Source: JADJPG01 sp964491875
Lineage (GTDB): Bacteria; Verrucomicrobiota; Verrucomicrobiia; Limisphaerales; JADJPG01
DNA: 64,000 nucleotides
Reading direction: 5' to 3'
NCBI GenBank assembly: GCA_964491875.1
Contig: CAZBIC010000001.1
Coordinates: 62,001-126,000 of the forward strand
A program made the position numbers and the translations under genes. How positions within the stretch are numbered: the stretch's first letter is position 1; each line of letters starts with the position of its first letter. Of this stretch, positions 17,353-26,384 are shown piece after piece. A model generated the notes under the pieces. It ran no database searches. It was not told the DNA's origin and saw nothing but the letters and a program-made list of their open reading frames with translations.

Positions 17353-18507
17353 TCAACGAATCTTCAGCGTGCTCAGCGCCACCACCGCGCACAGGATGCA
17401 CAGGATGTAAAACCGGATGACGACCTGCGTTTCGTGCCAGCCCTTCTTTTCGAAGTGATGATGCAACGGCGCCATCAGGAAGACGCGCTGGCCGGTTCCA
17501 TACTTGCGCTTGGTGTATTTGAAGTAGCCGGTCTGGATGATGACGGAGAGCGCTTCGGCCACGAACACACCGCCCGCGATCACCAGCATCAGCGGTTGAT
17601 GAATCAGCACCGCGATGATCCCGAGTGCACCGCCGAGCGCCAGCGATCCCGTGTCGCCCATGAAGACGCGCGCCGGATGACAATTGAACCAGAGAAATCC
17701 CAGGCCCGCGCCAATCATCCCGAGACAAATCACTGTCAACTCGCCCGCGCCCGCGACGTATGGCATTTGCAGATAGGCCGCCGTGCGGAAGTTGCCCGCG
17801 AGATACGTCAGCGCCGCGAACACCGTGGTGACAATCAACGTGCAGCCGATCGCCAGACCGTCGAGACCGTCCGTAAGATTCACCGCGTTCGAGCTGCCCA
17901 CGATGGCCACGGAAGCGAGCATCAGACCGATAATCGTTCCGACGACACCCGTCGCCACCGGATACTTCACAAACGGCACCATCACTTCGGTGATCAACTT
18001 CTCCGTCTGCGGATCGCGCCAAAGATAAACCGCAATGAACAACCCGAGTGCGCATTGCACCCAAAGCTTGATGTTCGCCTTCGCGCCCTTGTTGCTTTGC
18101 TGGGTGATCTTCGCGTAGTCGTCGTAAAAACCTAACCCGGCCAGCACCAGAACCGAGATCAAGGTCAGTGCCACATGCGTCGTCCACTGCGCCCAGAGCA
18201 GCGCGGTGATATCCATCACGCCTACGATCAGAATTCCGCCCATCGTTGGCGTGCCGCGCTTGGAGAACGTGCGCGCACCAAGCCCGCCCGCCTCCTCGGC
18301 TTTGTCCACGTAGTCCTGGCCGAACTTCAGGCGCTTGAGCCACGCGATCACTTTCGGCCCGAGCCAGAGGCTCAACGCCAGCGCCGTGATCAACGCGCCC
18401 GCACCACGAAAGCTGATGTAGCGGAACAGCCGAAGGAACGAGAGTTCCTCCTGCCATGCCGTGTTCTCTGCCGCATGCAGCAGGTATTGACTGAGATAAT
18501 AAAACAT
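17353..18507 (-). CDS. mraY: Phospho-MurNAc-pentapeptide transferase MraY
   Basis: 384 residues, polytopic membrane enzyme that moves phospho-MurNAc-pentapeptide to undecaprenyl phosphate to make lipid I. Starts MFYYLSQYLLHAAEN, and has the catalytic aspartates in GFYDDYAKI and NLTDGLDGLAIG and the histidine-rich loop FLMAPLHHHFEKKGWHETQVV. About ten transmembrane segments are expected and visible. A longer reading frame over the same DNA in another phase is a shadow. It lies between murF (73 bp) and murD (10 bp) in the standard order. Confidence 0.97.
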   Translation of the reverse strand: MFYYLSQYLLHAAENTAWQEELSFLRLFRYISFRGAGALITALALSLWLGPKVIAWLKRLKFGQDYVDKAEEAGGLGARTFSKRGTPTMGGILIVGVMDITALLWAQWTTHVALTLISVLVLAGLGFYDDYAKITQQSNKGAKANIKLWVQCALGLFIAVYLWRDPQTEKLITEVMVPFVKYPVATGVVGTIIGLMLASVAIVGSSNAVNLTDGLDGLAIGCTLIVTTVFAALTYLAGNFRTAAYLQMPYVAGAGELTVICLGMIGAGLGFLWFNCHPARVFMGDTGSLALGGALGIIAVLIHQPLMLVIAGGVFVAEALSVIIQTGYFKYTKRKYGTGQRVFLMAPLHHHFEKKGWHETQVVIRFYILCILCAVVALSTLKIR

Positions 18508-18580
18508 TCGTCAGGAGTGACACTCTAGGAACACGTTTGAGTTACCTGAAGTTTCAACTCGTAAAAACTTCATGAACGCT

Positions 18581-19972
18581 TCATGAAGCCGCGCGCAACG
18601 CTTCGCCCACCCGCTCCAATCCCGTGGAGCGCGAAGCCTTCAACAACACCACATCTCCCGGTCGGACCAGTTCCTTTACCGCCGCCGCGGCTGCCGGGAC
18701 ATCCGCAAACTCACTGACATCCTTCATTCCCGCCGCCTCGGCCGCCTGTGCGGTCTCCCTCGCAAAACGCCCGACCGCGACCAGTCGATTCACGCCCAGC
18801 TCAAAACTGCGCTGGCCAATCTCCCGATGCGCTTCGGCGGTGTGTTTGCCGAGTTCCGCCATGTCGCCCAGCACCGCCACGCGACGACCGGCACACGGCA
18901 AGTCATGCAACGTCTGCAATGCGGCAAGCATGGAATCGGCGTTCGCGTTGTACGCATCATCGAGCACACGCACGCCATGGGCTTCCCAGATCTGGAGGCG
19001 CATCTTCGGCGGTGCGCATTCCGCGAGGCCCCGGCGAATCTGATCGGGTGTGGCACCAAGTTCCTTCCCCGCCGCCACAGCGAGGAGTGCATTTGGAACT
19101 TGGTGCCGTCCCAGAACCCGGAGACGATACTCTCCGGCGTATTCAGACTGAGGTGATTCGGCGTCAAACCGAACCCCGTCCTCTCCGACCCGAACGTTGC
19201 TGGCGCGCCACGCGTTGGCTTCGCCAAATCCGATTTTCACCACTTCCGCACGAGTGCGTTTCGCAATCGCCGGCGTCCATTCACTGTCACCGTTGATGAA
19301 AAGCTTCCCCGAAGACTGCAGGAATTCTGCCAAGGCGCCTTCTTCCTGCGCGACTCCCGCGAGGTCACCGAAAAATTCCAAGTGCTCACGACCGATGTTC
19401 GTCAGGATTCCGTGTTGCGGCTGGACGATCTTCAACAGCGGGAGCAGTTCGCCGGGATGATTCGTGCCCACTTCAATCACCGCCGCGCCGTGACTACGAT
19501 CGAGCTTCAACAAGGTGAGCGGCACGCCAATGTCGTTATTGAAACTCGCCTCGCTCCAGAGCGTCTCGCCTTTCTGGCGCAGCACGGATGCCAGCAATTC
19601 CTTCGTCGTCGTCTTGCCGTTCGATCCGGCAATGGCGACGATCGGAATCTGAAAGTCCTGACGATACCGCGCCGCCAATTGGCCGAGAGCCACGCGGGTA
19701 TCCTCCACTACCACGAGCGCCACCGCCTCCGCGAGACCTGCGGTGCGATCCAATTTTGACCGCGAGACCAGCAGCGCCGTCGCGCCACTGCGCGCCACCT
19801 CAACAAGGTAATCGTGCGCATCGAACTTCTCGCCCGCGAGCGCGATGAACAAATCACCCACCCGCACCTGCCGCGAATCCGTGCACACGCGCGTCACCAG
19901 AGTCTCTGAAGAGCCCCAGCGAATCTCGCCGTTGCAGGCGGACGCGACGTATTCCAGTGAGCGCGGTTCCAT
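18581..19972 (-). CDS. murF: UDP-MurNAc-tripeptide--D-Ala-D-Ala ligase MurF
   Basis: 463 residues. N-terminal domain (VTRVCTDSRQVRVGDLFIAL), ATP loop IAGSNGKTTTKELLASVL, FNNDIGVPLTLLKL, and C-terminal DDAYNANADSMLAALQTL and VLGDMAELGKHTAEAHRE are all typical of MurF. It adds the D-Ala-D-Ala made by Ddl (encoded downstream) to the tripeptide. The ATG follows the stop of the SIMPL-domain gene by two bases, so the two genes appear translationally coupled. Confidence 0.97.
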   Translation of the reverse strand: MEPRSLEYVASACNGEIRWGSSETLVTRVCTDSRQVRVGDLFIALAGEKFDAHDYLVEVARSGATALLVSRSKLDRTAGLAEAVALVVVEDTRVALGQLAARYRQDFQIPIVAIAGSNGKTTTKELLASVLRQKGETLWSEASFNNDIGVPLTLLKLDRSHGAAVIEVGTNHPGELLPLLKIVQPQHGILTNIGREHLEFFGDLAGVAQEEGALAEFLQSSGKLFINGDSEWTPAIAKRTRAEVVKIGFGEANAWRASNVRVGEDGVRFDAESPQSEYAGEYRLRVLGRHQVPNALLAVAAGKELGATPDQIRRGLAECAPPKMRLQIWEAHGVRVLDDAYNANADSMLAALQTLHDLPCAGRRVAVLGDMAELGKHTAEAHREIGQRSFELGVNRLVAVGRFARETAQAAEAAGMKDVSEFADVPAAAAAVKELVRPGDVVLLKASRSTGLERVGEALRAAS

Positions 19973-19974
19973 TT

Positions 19975-20709
19975 CTATTCGAGCCCGAACGTGGCGCTGA
20001 CCACGGCGGTAATCGTTTTTTCGAACGACGTCGTGTCGTTCATCCCGTCCCAGCTCGTTTGAATCGAATGCAGTGGCGTGATTTGAAACACGCCCATCTT
20101 GGCGGACTGAAGGCCTCGGATCTCGCGTCCACCCTGCGATGCAATCTGGTCTGCACGCGACCGGGCATCGCGCGTGGCTTCGGCCAGCATCTCCACCTTC
20201 GCCTCGCCGGCTTTCGTGTAGATGTATTGCGGGGAATCCGAGGTGAACAACACGCCCGCTTCCACCAGCTCGACGGATTCCCGATCCAGCTGCGCAACCC
20301 GCGCCACGTCCTCAGACCGGATCTCCACCACCTGCGTCAACCGGTAGCCCGCCAGCTTGTTCACCGTCTCATTCTCCGTCTTCACCATGCTGCGGAGCTC
20401 CTGAATGCCCACGTTGCCGACCACGTAATTGGTCACGCCCTTCCCGGCGAGAAAGCGCTCCACCTTGGCCAAGTCCGCCTTGAGCTTCCGTTGCGCGGCG
20501 AGCAAGTCCGGCGCTTCGACAGCGAACGAACCGCGCCAGATAACCAGGTCAGACTGCACCGCCTTGCGGGCGGATCCGGTCACGTTGATCGATTCGCTTT
20601 CCGCGATCTTCATCCAGGCCCGCGTCAGCACCACCGCTGAACACACCAGACCCGCGGCAAGGAACAACCCCGCCAGAACTCCAAACAATTGAGGACGCGA
20701 TTCCGACAT
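19975..20709 (-). CDS. SIMPL (DUF541) domain protein between murE and murF
   Basis: 244 residues from ATG 20709, chosen because a strong ribosome site (GGGAGG) lies six bases upstream; a longer upstream start would overlap murE. One N-terminal hydrophobic segment (about 9-32, FGVLAGLFLAAGLVCSAVVL) is followed by a periplasmic SIMPL domain: INVTGSARKAVQSDLVIWRG, then EVRSEDV-like strands and VEMLAEATRDARSRADQIA near the C-terminus. SIMPL proteins (for example BP26/OMP28 and YggE) form oligomeric rings of unclear function. The start follows the murE stop by 14 bp and the stop is two bases before murF, so it is embedded in the wall operon. Confidence 0.9.
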   Translation of the reverse strand: MSESRPQLFGVLAGLFLAAGLVCSAVVLTRAWMKIAESESINVTGSARKAVQSDLVIWRGSFAVEAPDLLAAQRKLKADLAKVERFLAGKGVTNYVVGNVGIQELRSMVKTENETVNKLAGYRLTQVVEIRSEDVARVAQLDRESVELVEAGVLFTSDSPQYIYTKAGEAKVEMLAEATRDARSRADQIASQGGREIRGLQSAKMGVFQITPLHSIQTSWDGMNDTTSFEKTITAVVSATFGLE

Positions 20710-20723
20710 TGAAATTCCTCCCA

Positions 20724-22220
20724 TCAACCGCGGCTGTCCGCGACAAACCCACACGTCTCCAGCGCTTCCTGCGCATGAATGCGGTCGTCGAATGGCACCA
20801 CGGTATCTTCAAATTCCTGATACGTCTCGTGACCCTTGCCAGCGATGAGCACCGAGTCACCGGGCTGCGCGCGGGAGATGATCTGCTGAATCGCCCGGGC
20901 GCGATCGAGCTCGATCTCGTAGGCATCTGCACGCAGCGCATTGTAGCCTTCCTCCACCTGCGCGGCGATCTTTGCCGGGTCTTCCTTGCGCGGATTGTCG
21001 CTCGTGATGAGCGTGTAATCCGCCAGCTCCGCCGCGATGCGCCCCATCTTGGCGCGCTTGCCGGAGTCACGATTTCCACCACAACCAAAAGCCAGCAGCA
21101 CCCTGCCCTTCGTGATCTCGCGCAGCGTCGTCAGCACGTTCTTCAACGCGTCGTCGGTGTGAGCGTAATCGACGAAGACGCCGAACGGTTGTCCGGCGGA
21201 AACCATTTCGAGGCGGCCGGAAACCGGCGGCAGCGCATTCAACGCCGCCTGGATTTTCACCACATCGATCTTCAGCGCGAGGCACGCGCCGATCGCCGCG
21301 AGCGCATTGTAAATGTTGTGGCGGCCGATCAGCGGGAGGCGGATGGCGAACTTCCGATCCGGCGCTTCCACCACGAAGCGCGAACCGTCCGCGTTCAATT
21401 CGATCTTCGTCGCGCGCAGGCAGGACTTCTCACCAAAGCCGTAGGTGAGTTGCACCTCCACGCCTTGCGTTTCGTCCACGAGCCGAGCGCCGAACGTATC
21501 ATCAATGTTGATCACGGACGCGCCGCGCTTCGGCCCCTGCTCCAGCGACGCAAACAGTCTTTTCTTCGCCGTAAAGTAGTTTTCCATCGTCCCGTGATAA
21601 TCGAGGTGGTCACGGGTGAGATTGGTGAAGATGCCGACATCGAAGTCGACGCCATGCACGCGCTTCTGGTCGAGCGCGTGGGAGCTGACTTCCATCACGC
21701 ACGCCTTGCAGTCAGCCTTCAGCATCTGCGCCATCATCTGCTGAACTTCGATGGACTCCGGCGTCGTGCGCTGGGCCGGGATGACCCGATCGCCAATCTC
21801 GTAACGCACCGTGCCCATCAGTCCGGTCTTGATGTCCGCTGATTCGAGGATCGCCTTGATCATGAAGGCAACCGTGGTCTTGCCATTTGTCCCGGTGACG
21901 CCAATGACCTTCAGTTTGGAACTCGGATGCTGGAAATAGGAACGTGCCGCGCACGCCATCGCCTCGCGAACGTCGTTGACTTGAATCTTCGTGACGCGAC
22001 CGGGAACGATTTTGTTCCGCTCACAAATCACCGCGGTGGCGCCGCGCTCCACAGCGGTGCCAACGAACTCATGTCCATCGACGTGTTGTCCGGGGATGGC
22101 CACAAAGACCATGCCCGGCGTCACGCGACGCGAGTCGTAGGTAAGGCCGGCCACCTCGCGGTCGACTGGACCGTCGACCGTGGCGCCTGGCAGGTTCTGA
22201 ATAAGTTCCCGTAGTTGCAT
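20724..22220 (-). CDS. murE: UDP-MurNAc-tripeptide synthetase MurE (meso-DAP type)
   Basis: 498 residues. N-terminal domain (VAGLTYDSRRVTPGMVFVAI), ATP loop GVTGTNGKTTVAFMIKAIL, and carbamylated-lysine region. The substrate motif near the C-terminus reads SDNPRKEDPAKI; the DNPR form with arginine is typical of enzymes that add meso-diaminopimelate, unlike the lysine-adding type. This supports a Gram-negative wall chemistry. It is followed 14 bp later by the SIMPL gene; 214 bp with a complex hairpin separate it from ftsI. Confidence 0.97.
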   Translation of the reverse strand: MQLRELIQNLPGATVDGPVDREVAGLTYDSRRVTPGMVFVAIPGQHVDGHEFVGTAVERGATAVICERNKIVPGRVTKIQVNDVREAMACAARSYFQHPSSKLKVIGVTGTNGKTTVAFMIKAILESADIKTGLMGTVRYEIGDRVIPAQRTTPESIEVQQMMAQMLKADCKACVMEVSSHALDQKRVHGVDFDVGIFTNLTRDHLDYHGTMENYFTAKKRLFASLEQGPKRGASVINIDDTFGARLVDETQGVEVQLTYGFGEKSCLRATKIELNADGSRFVVEAPDRKFAIRLPLIGRHNIYNALAAIGACLALKIDVVKIQAALNALPPVSGRLEMVSAGQPFGVFVDYAHTDDALKNVLTTLREITKGRVLLAFGCGGNRDSGKRAKMGRIAAELADYTLITSDNPRKEDPAKIAAQVEEGYNALRADAYEIELDRARAIQQIISRAQPGDSVLIAGKGHETYQEFEDTVVPFDDRIHAQEALETCGFVADSRG

Positions 22221-22300
22221 GGCGATGAGCCGTGGGATGCGCGCGCGGCCTACGAACCGGTCGTAGCCGCGGCGAATCCATCACCGGGAGAAAGGCAGGA

Positions 22301-22365
22301 GCAGCCCGTATGCGCGAGAGAGGGTGTCCCGTTCCTCTGGGGAAGAGGAAAACGGGACGGGCTGC
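22301..22365. repeat. Nested hairpin between ftsI and murE
   Basis: Outer 9-bp arms GCAGCCCGT (22301-22309) and ACGGGCTGC (22357-22365) enclose an inner stem GTCCCGTT-CCTCT / AGAGG-AA-AACGGGAC with a two-base bulge. It sits in the 214-bp gap after ftsI. With no T-run it looks more like a folded palindromic element or attenuator-like RNA structure than a terminator. Confidence 0.55.
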
Positions 22366-22434
22366 CCCCGAGGTTGTGCAAACGCTTCCCCGCGCGGGAA
22401 GCGAACAACAAAGTATAAATGCGAGCGCTCATGG

Positions 22435-24357
22435 TCATGGCCGGCGCGCCGCAACACCATTCACCGGCGCGCTGTTGGTGCCGCCCACCAGCGTCTCGCC
22501 GAGTGAATCGTTTCGGTCAGGTTTAATCTTCAGGTAATTGGCCACCTGTTCAGCGATGGCCTTGAAATAGGGAGCCGCCGTCTGACCACCGTAGTATCCC
22601 TTCTTCACATCCGGCTCCTCGATCAGCACCGAGATGCAAACTTCCGGATTGTCGGCCGGGAAAAATCCGATGAAGGACGAAACGTACTTCTTCGGAATGT
22701 AGCCCGCCTTGCCGCCCGGAACCTGCGCCGTGCCGGTCTTTCCAGCAACCGTGTAGTGTTCGAGCGCGGCCTTCGGCGCCGTGCCGTCCTTGGCCGGAAC
22801 TGTTTTCAACGCCGCCACCATCTGCTTCGCGGCGTGCGGGCTGATTACCTGGCGAACCGTCTGGGGCTGGAACTTCACGAAGACCTCGCCGTTTTCGCCA
22901 CGCAGGCTGTCGATCAACATCGGGCGCATCAATTTGCCCTCGTTCGCGATCGCGCTCATCGCCATCGCCATTTGCAACGGCGTCGTCGTGATCGCATGAC
23001 CCATCGGAATGCGCGACACCGCCAGTCCGTCCCATTTTTTCCAGTGCTTCACCCAACCGCGAATCTCGCCATCGAGCGTAATGCCCGTGGGCTGCCCGAA
23101 GCCAAAACGCGTCATGTAATCGTAGAGTTTCTCTTCGCCGAGCCGGTAGACCGCGATCTTCGCCGAGCCAATGTTCGACGAATGCGTGATGATTCCTTCC
23201 ACGGTCAGATTTCCATAGCCGTTGTCGTGATCGTGAAGCGGCTTGCCCTTGAACATCCAGCGGCCGTTCTCGCAGAAGAACACATCGTTCGGCGTCACTG
23301 TCTGCTCGTTCAACGCGCCGGAGACCACGACAATCTTGAAGGTCGAGCCCGGCTCGTGCATGTCCGCAATCACGCGGTTCTTGCGCGACCAATCATCCGA
23401 CTTGCTCGGGAAGTTCGGATCGAAATCCGGCAGGTTGGCCAGCGCCAGAATCTCACCTGTGCTCGGTCGCACCACCACGGCGCACGCGCTCTTGGGATTG
23501 AACTTCTTCATCGCCTCCGCGAGCTGTTCCTCCACGACGTTCTGGATGAACATGTCGATCGTCAGCGTCACGTTCAGGCCGGGACGCGGCTCCACATCCT
23601 GCTCCCGAAACACGACGATCTCGCGCGCACGACGATCCATTTCCGTCACCCGCCAGCCGCGTGTCCCCTTCAGTTTCGCGTCCAGCCAATGCTCAATGCC
23701 GTAGATGCCGGTCATCTCGATGGAAGCCGCCCGCGAACTGCCATTCGTCAGAATCCGCTCCACCTCCTGCACGTAACCAAGCACATGCGAGGCGAGCCGC
23801 CCGCTTGGATAGATCCGTTGAAAATCTTCCTCCGCGTAGATGCCGCGACGGCGCAAGTTGCGGAAGAACATCCGCTCTTTTCTGCTGAGGAACTCCTCGT
23901 CGACGTTGAACGAAACCTGCGCGATCGCCTGAGTAACTTCCGACCACTGATCGTAGGTCAGCTTGCGCTTCAGATCGACAAACCTGTTCGTATAAACCAC
24001 GCCCGTCTCATTCGTGCGCAACGGGCGCAAGGCGTGCAGCAGCTCTCCTTCGCTCATCGAAAGCAACGGCGCGACGGCGCGGGCGACATCGGCTTGATAA
24101 GGATAAATCAGGCTGGGATCCGCTAGCACGCGTTTCACGGGCAGGCTTGTCGCCAGCACATGACCGTCCGCATCGACAATGTCGCCGCGGCGTGGCTGCT
24201 TCACGAAAGTCCGCTGCGTGTTGTCATCCACGATCTCCCGGTAGTGGTCGTGCTTGACCACCTGGAGCACATACAGACGCGCGCCAAGTCCGGCCAACGC
24301 CAGCCCGGCAAGGATGGCGAAGACGAACAGGCGTCGAAGATGTCCGGGACGAATCAC
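22435..24357 (-). CDS. ftsI: Division-specific penicillin-binding protein FtsI (PBP3-type)
   Basis: 640 residues from a GTG start overlapping the ftsL stop by 4 bp (GTGA). One N-terminal transmembrane helix (about 9-30), a PBP dimerisation domain, and a transpeptidase domain with the three active-site motifs: EPGSTFKIVV (SxxK), SSNIGSAKIA (SxN) and AGKTGTAQVP (KTG). It cross-links septal peptidoglycan and is the beta-lactam target. The glycosylase-free class B architecture fits FtsI. It is followed by 214 bp before murE. Coupling with ftsL suggests equal production of both divisome partners. Confidence 0.96.
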   Translation of the reverse strand: MIRPGHLRRLFVFAILAGLALAGLGARLYVLQVVKHDHYREIVDDNTQRTFVKQPRRGDIVDADGHVLATSLPVKRVLADPSLIYPYQADVARAVAPLLSMSEGELLHALRPLRTNETGVVYTNRFVDLKRKLTYDQWSEVTQAIAQVSFNVDEEFLSRKERMFFRNLRRRGIYAEEDFQRIYPSGRLASHVLGYVQEVERILTNGSSRAASIEMTGIYGIEHWLDAKLKGTRGWRVTEMDRRAREIVVFREQDVEPRPGLNVTLTIDMFIQNVVEEQLAEAMKKFNPKSACAVVVRPSTGEILALANLPDFDPNFPSKSDDWSRKNRVIADMHEPGSTFKIVVVSGALNEQTVTPNDVFFCENGRWMFKGKPLHDHDNGYGNLTVEGIITHSSNIGSAKIAVYRLGEEKLYDYMTRFGFGQPTGITLDGEIRGWVKHWKKWDGLAVSRIPMGHAITTTPLQMAMAMSAIANEGKLMRPMLIDSLRGENGEVFVKFQPQTVRQVISPHAAKQMVAALKTVPAKDGTAPKAALEHYTVAGKTGTAQVPGGKAGYIPKKYVSSFIGFFPADNPEVCISVLIEEPDVKKGYYGGQTAAPYFKAIAEQVANYLKIKPDRNDSLGETLVGGTNSAPVNGVAARRP

Positions 24358-24728
24358 GGTTTACGGTTGAGTTGAACAAACTGCGCGGGCAACGCATTGG
24401 TCGCTGGCGCGATTGGCGGTGGTTCTGAAATCCAAACGATCTGCTGACGCTGCGGCGGAACGAGGCCCAGCTTCAAATCCCGCACGCGCTCAGCCAGCCG
24501 TTGTGGCAACTGCATGGCGGCGTAGCGATCCGCGAGGATTTGGTTCTCCTTCTTGATCTTGTCCAGTTTGACCTGGCGCGCGCCGATCTGCTGGCCGAGC
24601 TCGTAAATCTTGTTCTTCTGCAGCACGTAGCCAACGCACGAACCGCCGATCAGCGTGCAGAGCAACACGGCCTTCAGCGCCGGAACGAACCGGACTGCGC
24701 CTGACTGATTGCGACGATTGTTTGCCAT
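24354..24728 (-). CDS. ftsL: FtsL-like bitopic division protein
   Basis: 124 residues. A basic cytoplasmic tail, one transmembrane helix (about 17-38, LKAVLLCTLIGGSCVGYVL), then a leucine/isoleucine heptad coiled coil (about 40-90) and a short C-terminal tail rich in proline and glutamine. Size, topology and position (between rsmH and ftsI) are those of FtsL; sequence identity in this family is always low, so the name rests mainly on architecture and synteny. The stop overlaps the ftsI start by 4 bp. Confidence 0.88.
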   Translation of the reverse strand: MANNRRNQSGAVRFVPALKAVLLCTLIGGSCVGYVLQKNKIYELGQQIGARQVKLDKIKKENQILADRYAAMQLPQRLAERVRDLKLGLVPPQRQQIVWISEPPPIAPATNALPAQFVQLNRKP

Positions 24729-24784
24729 GTTTTTATTGCGTGATTCGTGATGCCCGTGGCATCCGAATCAACGCGTTGTTCGAA

Positions 24785-25720
24785 CTAAACTTTCTCCAAT
24801 ACCCGCAGTTGCGCGCTGCGAGCGCGCGGATTTTCCGCGAGTTCCGTTTCGCCCGGCAGGATTGCCTTGCGCTGCACCCAGCGCAGATCGGGGACGCACG
24901 GCTTGCGAAGCTCCGGGACGTCAACTTCGCCCTCGAAGTTGTATTCGCGCGCTCGTTCGCGACCGAATTCCTTCACCATCCGATCTTCCAACGAATGGAA
25001 GGTGATGACCGCCAGGCGGCCACCGGATTTTAACAAAGTGCAGGCTGCCGCCAGTCCACTTTTGAGGAAGTGGCTTTCATCATTTACCGCCATGCGTAAG
25101 GCCTGAAACACGCGCGTGGCTGGATGCTTTTTCTTTCCGTGCCTGGGAGCGAGTCGTTCAATCAAGGAAGCCAGCTGACCTGTCGTCTCAAACCGTCGAC
25201 CCTGCCGATCTTGAACAATCGCTCGCGCAAATCTCCGGGCTTGTGGCTCATCCCCGTACTCCCAAAAAATCTGAGCCAGCTCGGCCTCACTCCAACCATT
25301 CACCAACCCGGCAGCAGTGAGGGGCTGCCTTAAATCCATCCGCATATCGAGCGGACCATCGTGCTGAAAACTGAATCCGCGCGCAGCGTCATCGAGCTGC
25401 GGGGAACTCACGCCCAAGTCCAGCAACACACCGTCGCAACTGCCCAAGGGAACCCAGTCCGCCAGCTCCGAGTAGTTCCCGCGCCGAATCTCGAAGCGCC
25501 CCGCAAATCCCGCGTCGTTCAGCCGCTGCGTCGCCGCTTCAACGGCTGCGCCATCGCGATCGCAGCCATAGAGCCATCCATTCGGGCTGCTCGCCGCCAG
25601 AATGGCGCATGCGTGTCCAGCCCCACCGACCGTTCCGTCGGCGATACGCGCTCCCGGCTTTGGCTGGAGCGCTGTGAGCACCTCCGCCACCAAGACCGGT
25701 TTGTGGATGAAGCTTGGCAC
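24785..25720 (-). CDS. rsmH: 16S rRNA (cytosine-1402-N4) methyltransferase RsmH
   Basis: 311 residues from GTG 25720 (PSFIHKPVLVAEVLTAL). SAM-dependent methyltransferase with the family motifs DGTVGGAGHACAIL, CDRDGAAVEAATQRL, DGVLLDLGVSSPQLD, FQHDGPLDMRMD, RVFQALRMAVNDE and the C-terminal VITFHSLEDRMVKEF. It methylates C1402 of 16S rRNA. It keeps the conserved position after mraZ, but a gene of unknown function lies between the two. Confidence 0.97.
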   Translation of the reverse strand: MPSFIHKPVLVAEVLTALQPKPGARIADGTVGGAGHACAILAASSPNGWLYGCDRDGAAVEAATQRLNDAGFAGRFEIRRGNYSELADWVPLGSCDGVLLDLGVSSPQLDDAARGFSFQHDGPLDMRMDLRQPLTAAGLVNGWSEAELAQIFWEYGDEPQARRFARAIVQDRQGRRFETTGQLASLIERLAPRHGKKKHPATRVFQALRMAVNDESHFLKSGLAAACTLLKSGGRLAVITFHSLEDRMVKEFGRERAREYNFEGEVDVPELRKPCVPDLRWVQRKAILPGETELAENPRARSAQLRVLEKV

Positions 25721-25738
25721 TGTGCATGTTCATCCGGC

Positions 25739-26374
25739 TCAGGCTTTGCCCGCGCCAAAGAACTGGTTTTTGATCCGGTTCCACACCACACCATCCGCCG
25801 CGACCGGTTCCGCTTCGGGCGCATCCACAGCGACTTGAGGCACTGCCACCGGAACTGGAGCCGGCGCTGGATTCGGCGCCGCAACGGGCGCCTGCGCCTT
25901 GACCTCCGCACTTCGGCGCGCCGCCTCAACGAGTTCCAAATCGGAATCACTCAAGTCGTTGCGAACGGGCTTCACCGCATCAAGCAACAGCTCGGACTGA
26001 ACCGGCGCCCGGGTTACCGCTTCCGGCTTCGGCGCTTTTGCAAACGGATTCCTGAACAGCGTCCACCGGCCCCGCGGAAATGCGGGCTTCGGCGCAGCAC
26101 TCACAGGCGCTGCCTTTCGTTCCATCTCTTGCTGGACTGCATTCATCTTTATCCTGTCGTTTCTGGCGGTCGCACTGGCAGCCTTCGCTTTTCCAGCAGC
26201 GGCTGGCGCAATCACCGGGTTTTTCGTTTCACTCAACCCGCGCGCCCGAACCTCGGTCGCGTTCACCGACCCAAATTTTGGCAACAACGTCTGTTGCGTC
26301 ATCTTGTAGCGACTTGGCTCGTCGCTGATTCGATCCAGGCTCCGGCCAACCGTCAGCAGTTGCATCAGGCCCAT
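25739..26374 (-). CDS. Unknown Ala/Pro-rich protein between mraZ and rsmH
   Basis: 211 residues, family not recognised. No signal peptide or transmembrane helix. The N-terminal part is MGLMQLLTVGRSLDRISDEPSRYKMTQ-like, the middle is low-complexity and rich in alanine, lysine and proline, and the ends carry two similar aromatic motifs: WTLFRNPFAKAP (about 104-115) and VVWNRIKNQFFGAGKA at the C-terminus. The start is 10 bp after the mraZ stop and the stop 19 bp before rsmH, so it is transcribed with them. The two short conserved motifs separated by a disordered linker look like binding sites for a partner protein. A division-related role is inferred only from position. Confidence 0.8.
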   Translation of the reverse strand: MGLMQLLTVGRSLDRISDEPSRYKMTQQTLLPKFGSVNATEVRARGLSETKNPVIAPAAAGKAKAASATARNDRIKMNAVQQEMERKAAPVSAAPKPAFPRGRWTLFRNPFAKAPKPEAVTRAPVQSELLLDAVKPVRNDLSDSDLELVEAARRSAEVKAQAPVAAPNPAPAPVPVAVPQVAVDAPEAEPVAADGVVWNRIKNQFFGAGKA

Positions 26375-26384
26375 AACTTGTTCC

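Noticed and set aside
17339..18523. 394-residue frame over mraY
   Set aside because: Out-of-phase shadow with no family features; mraY itself is unambiguous.
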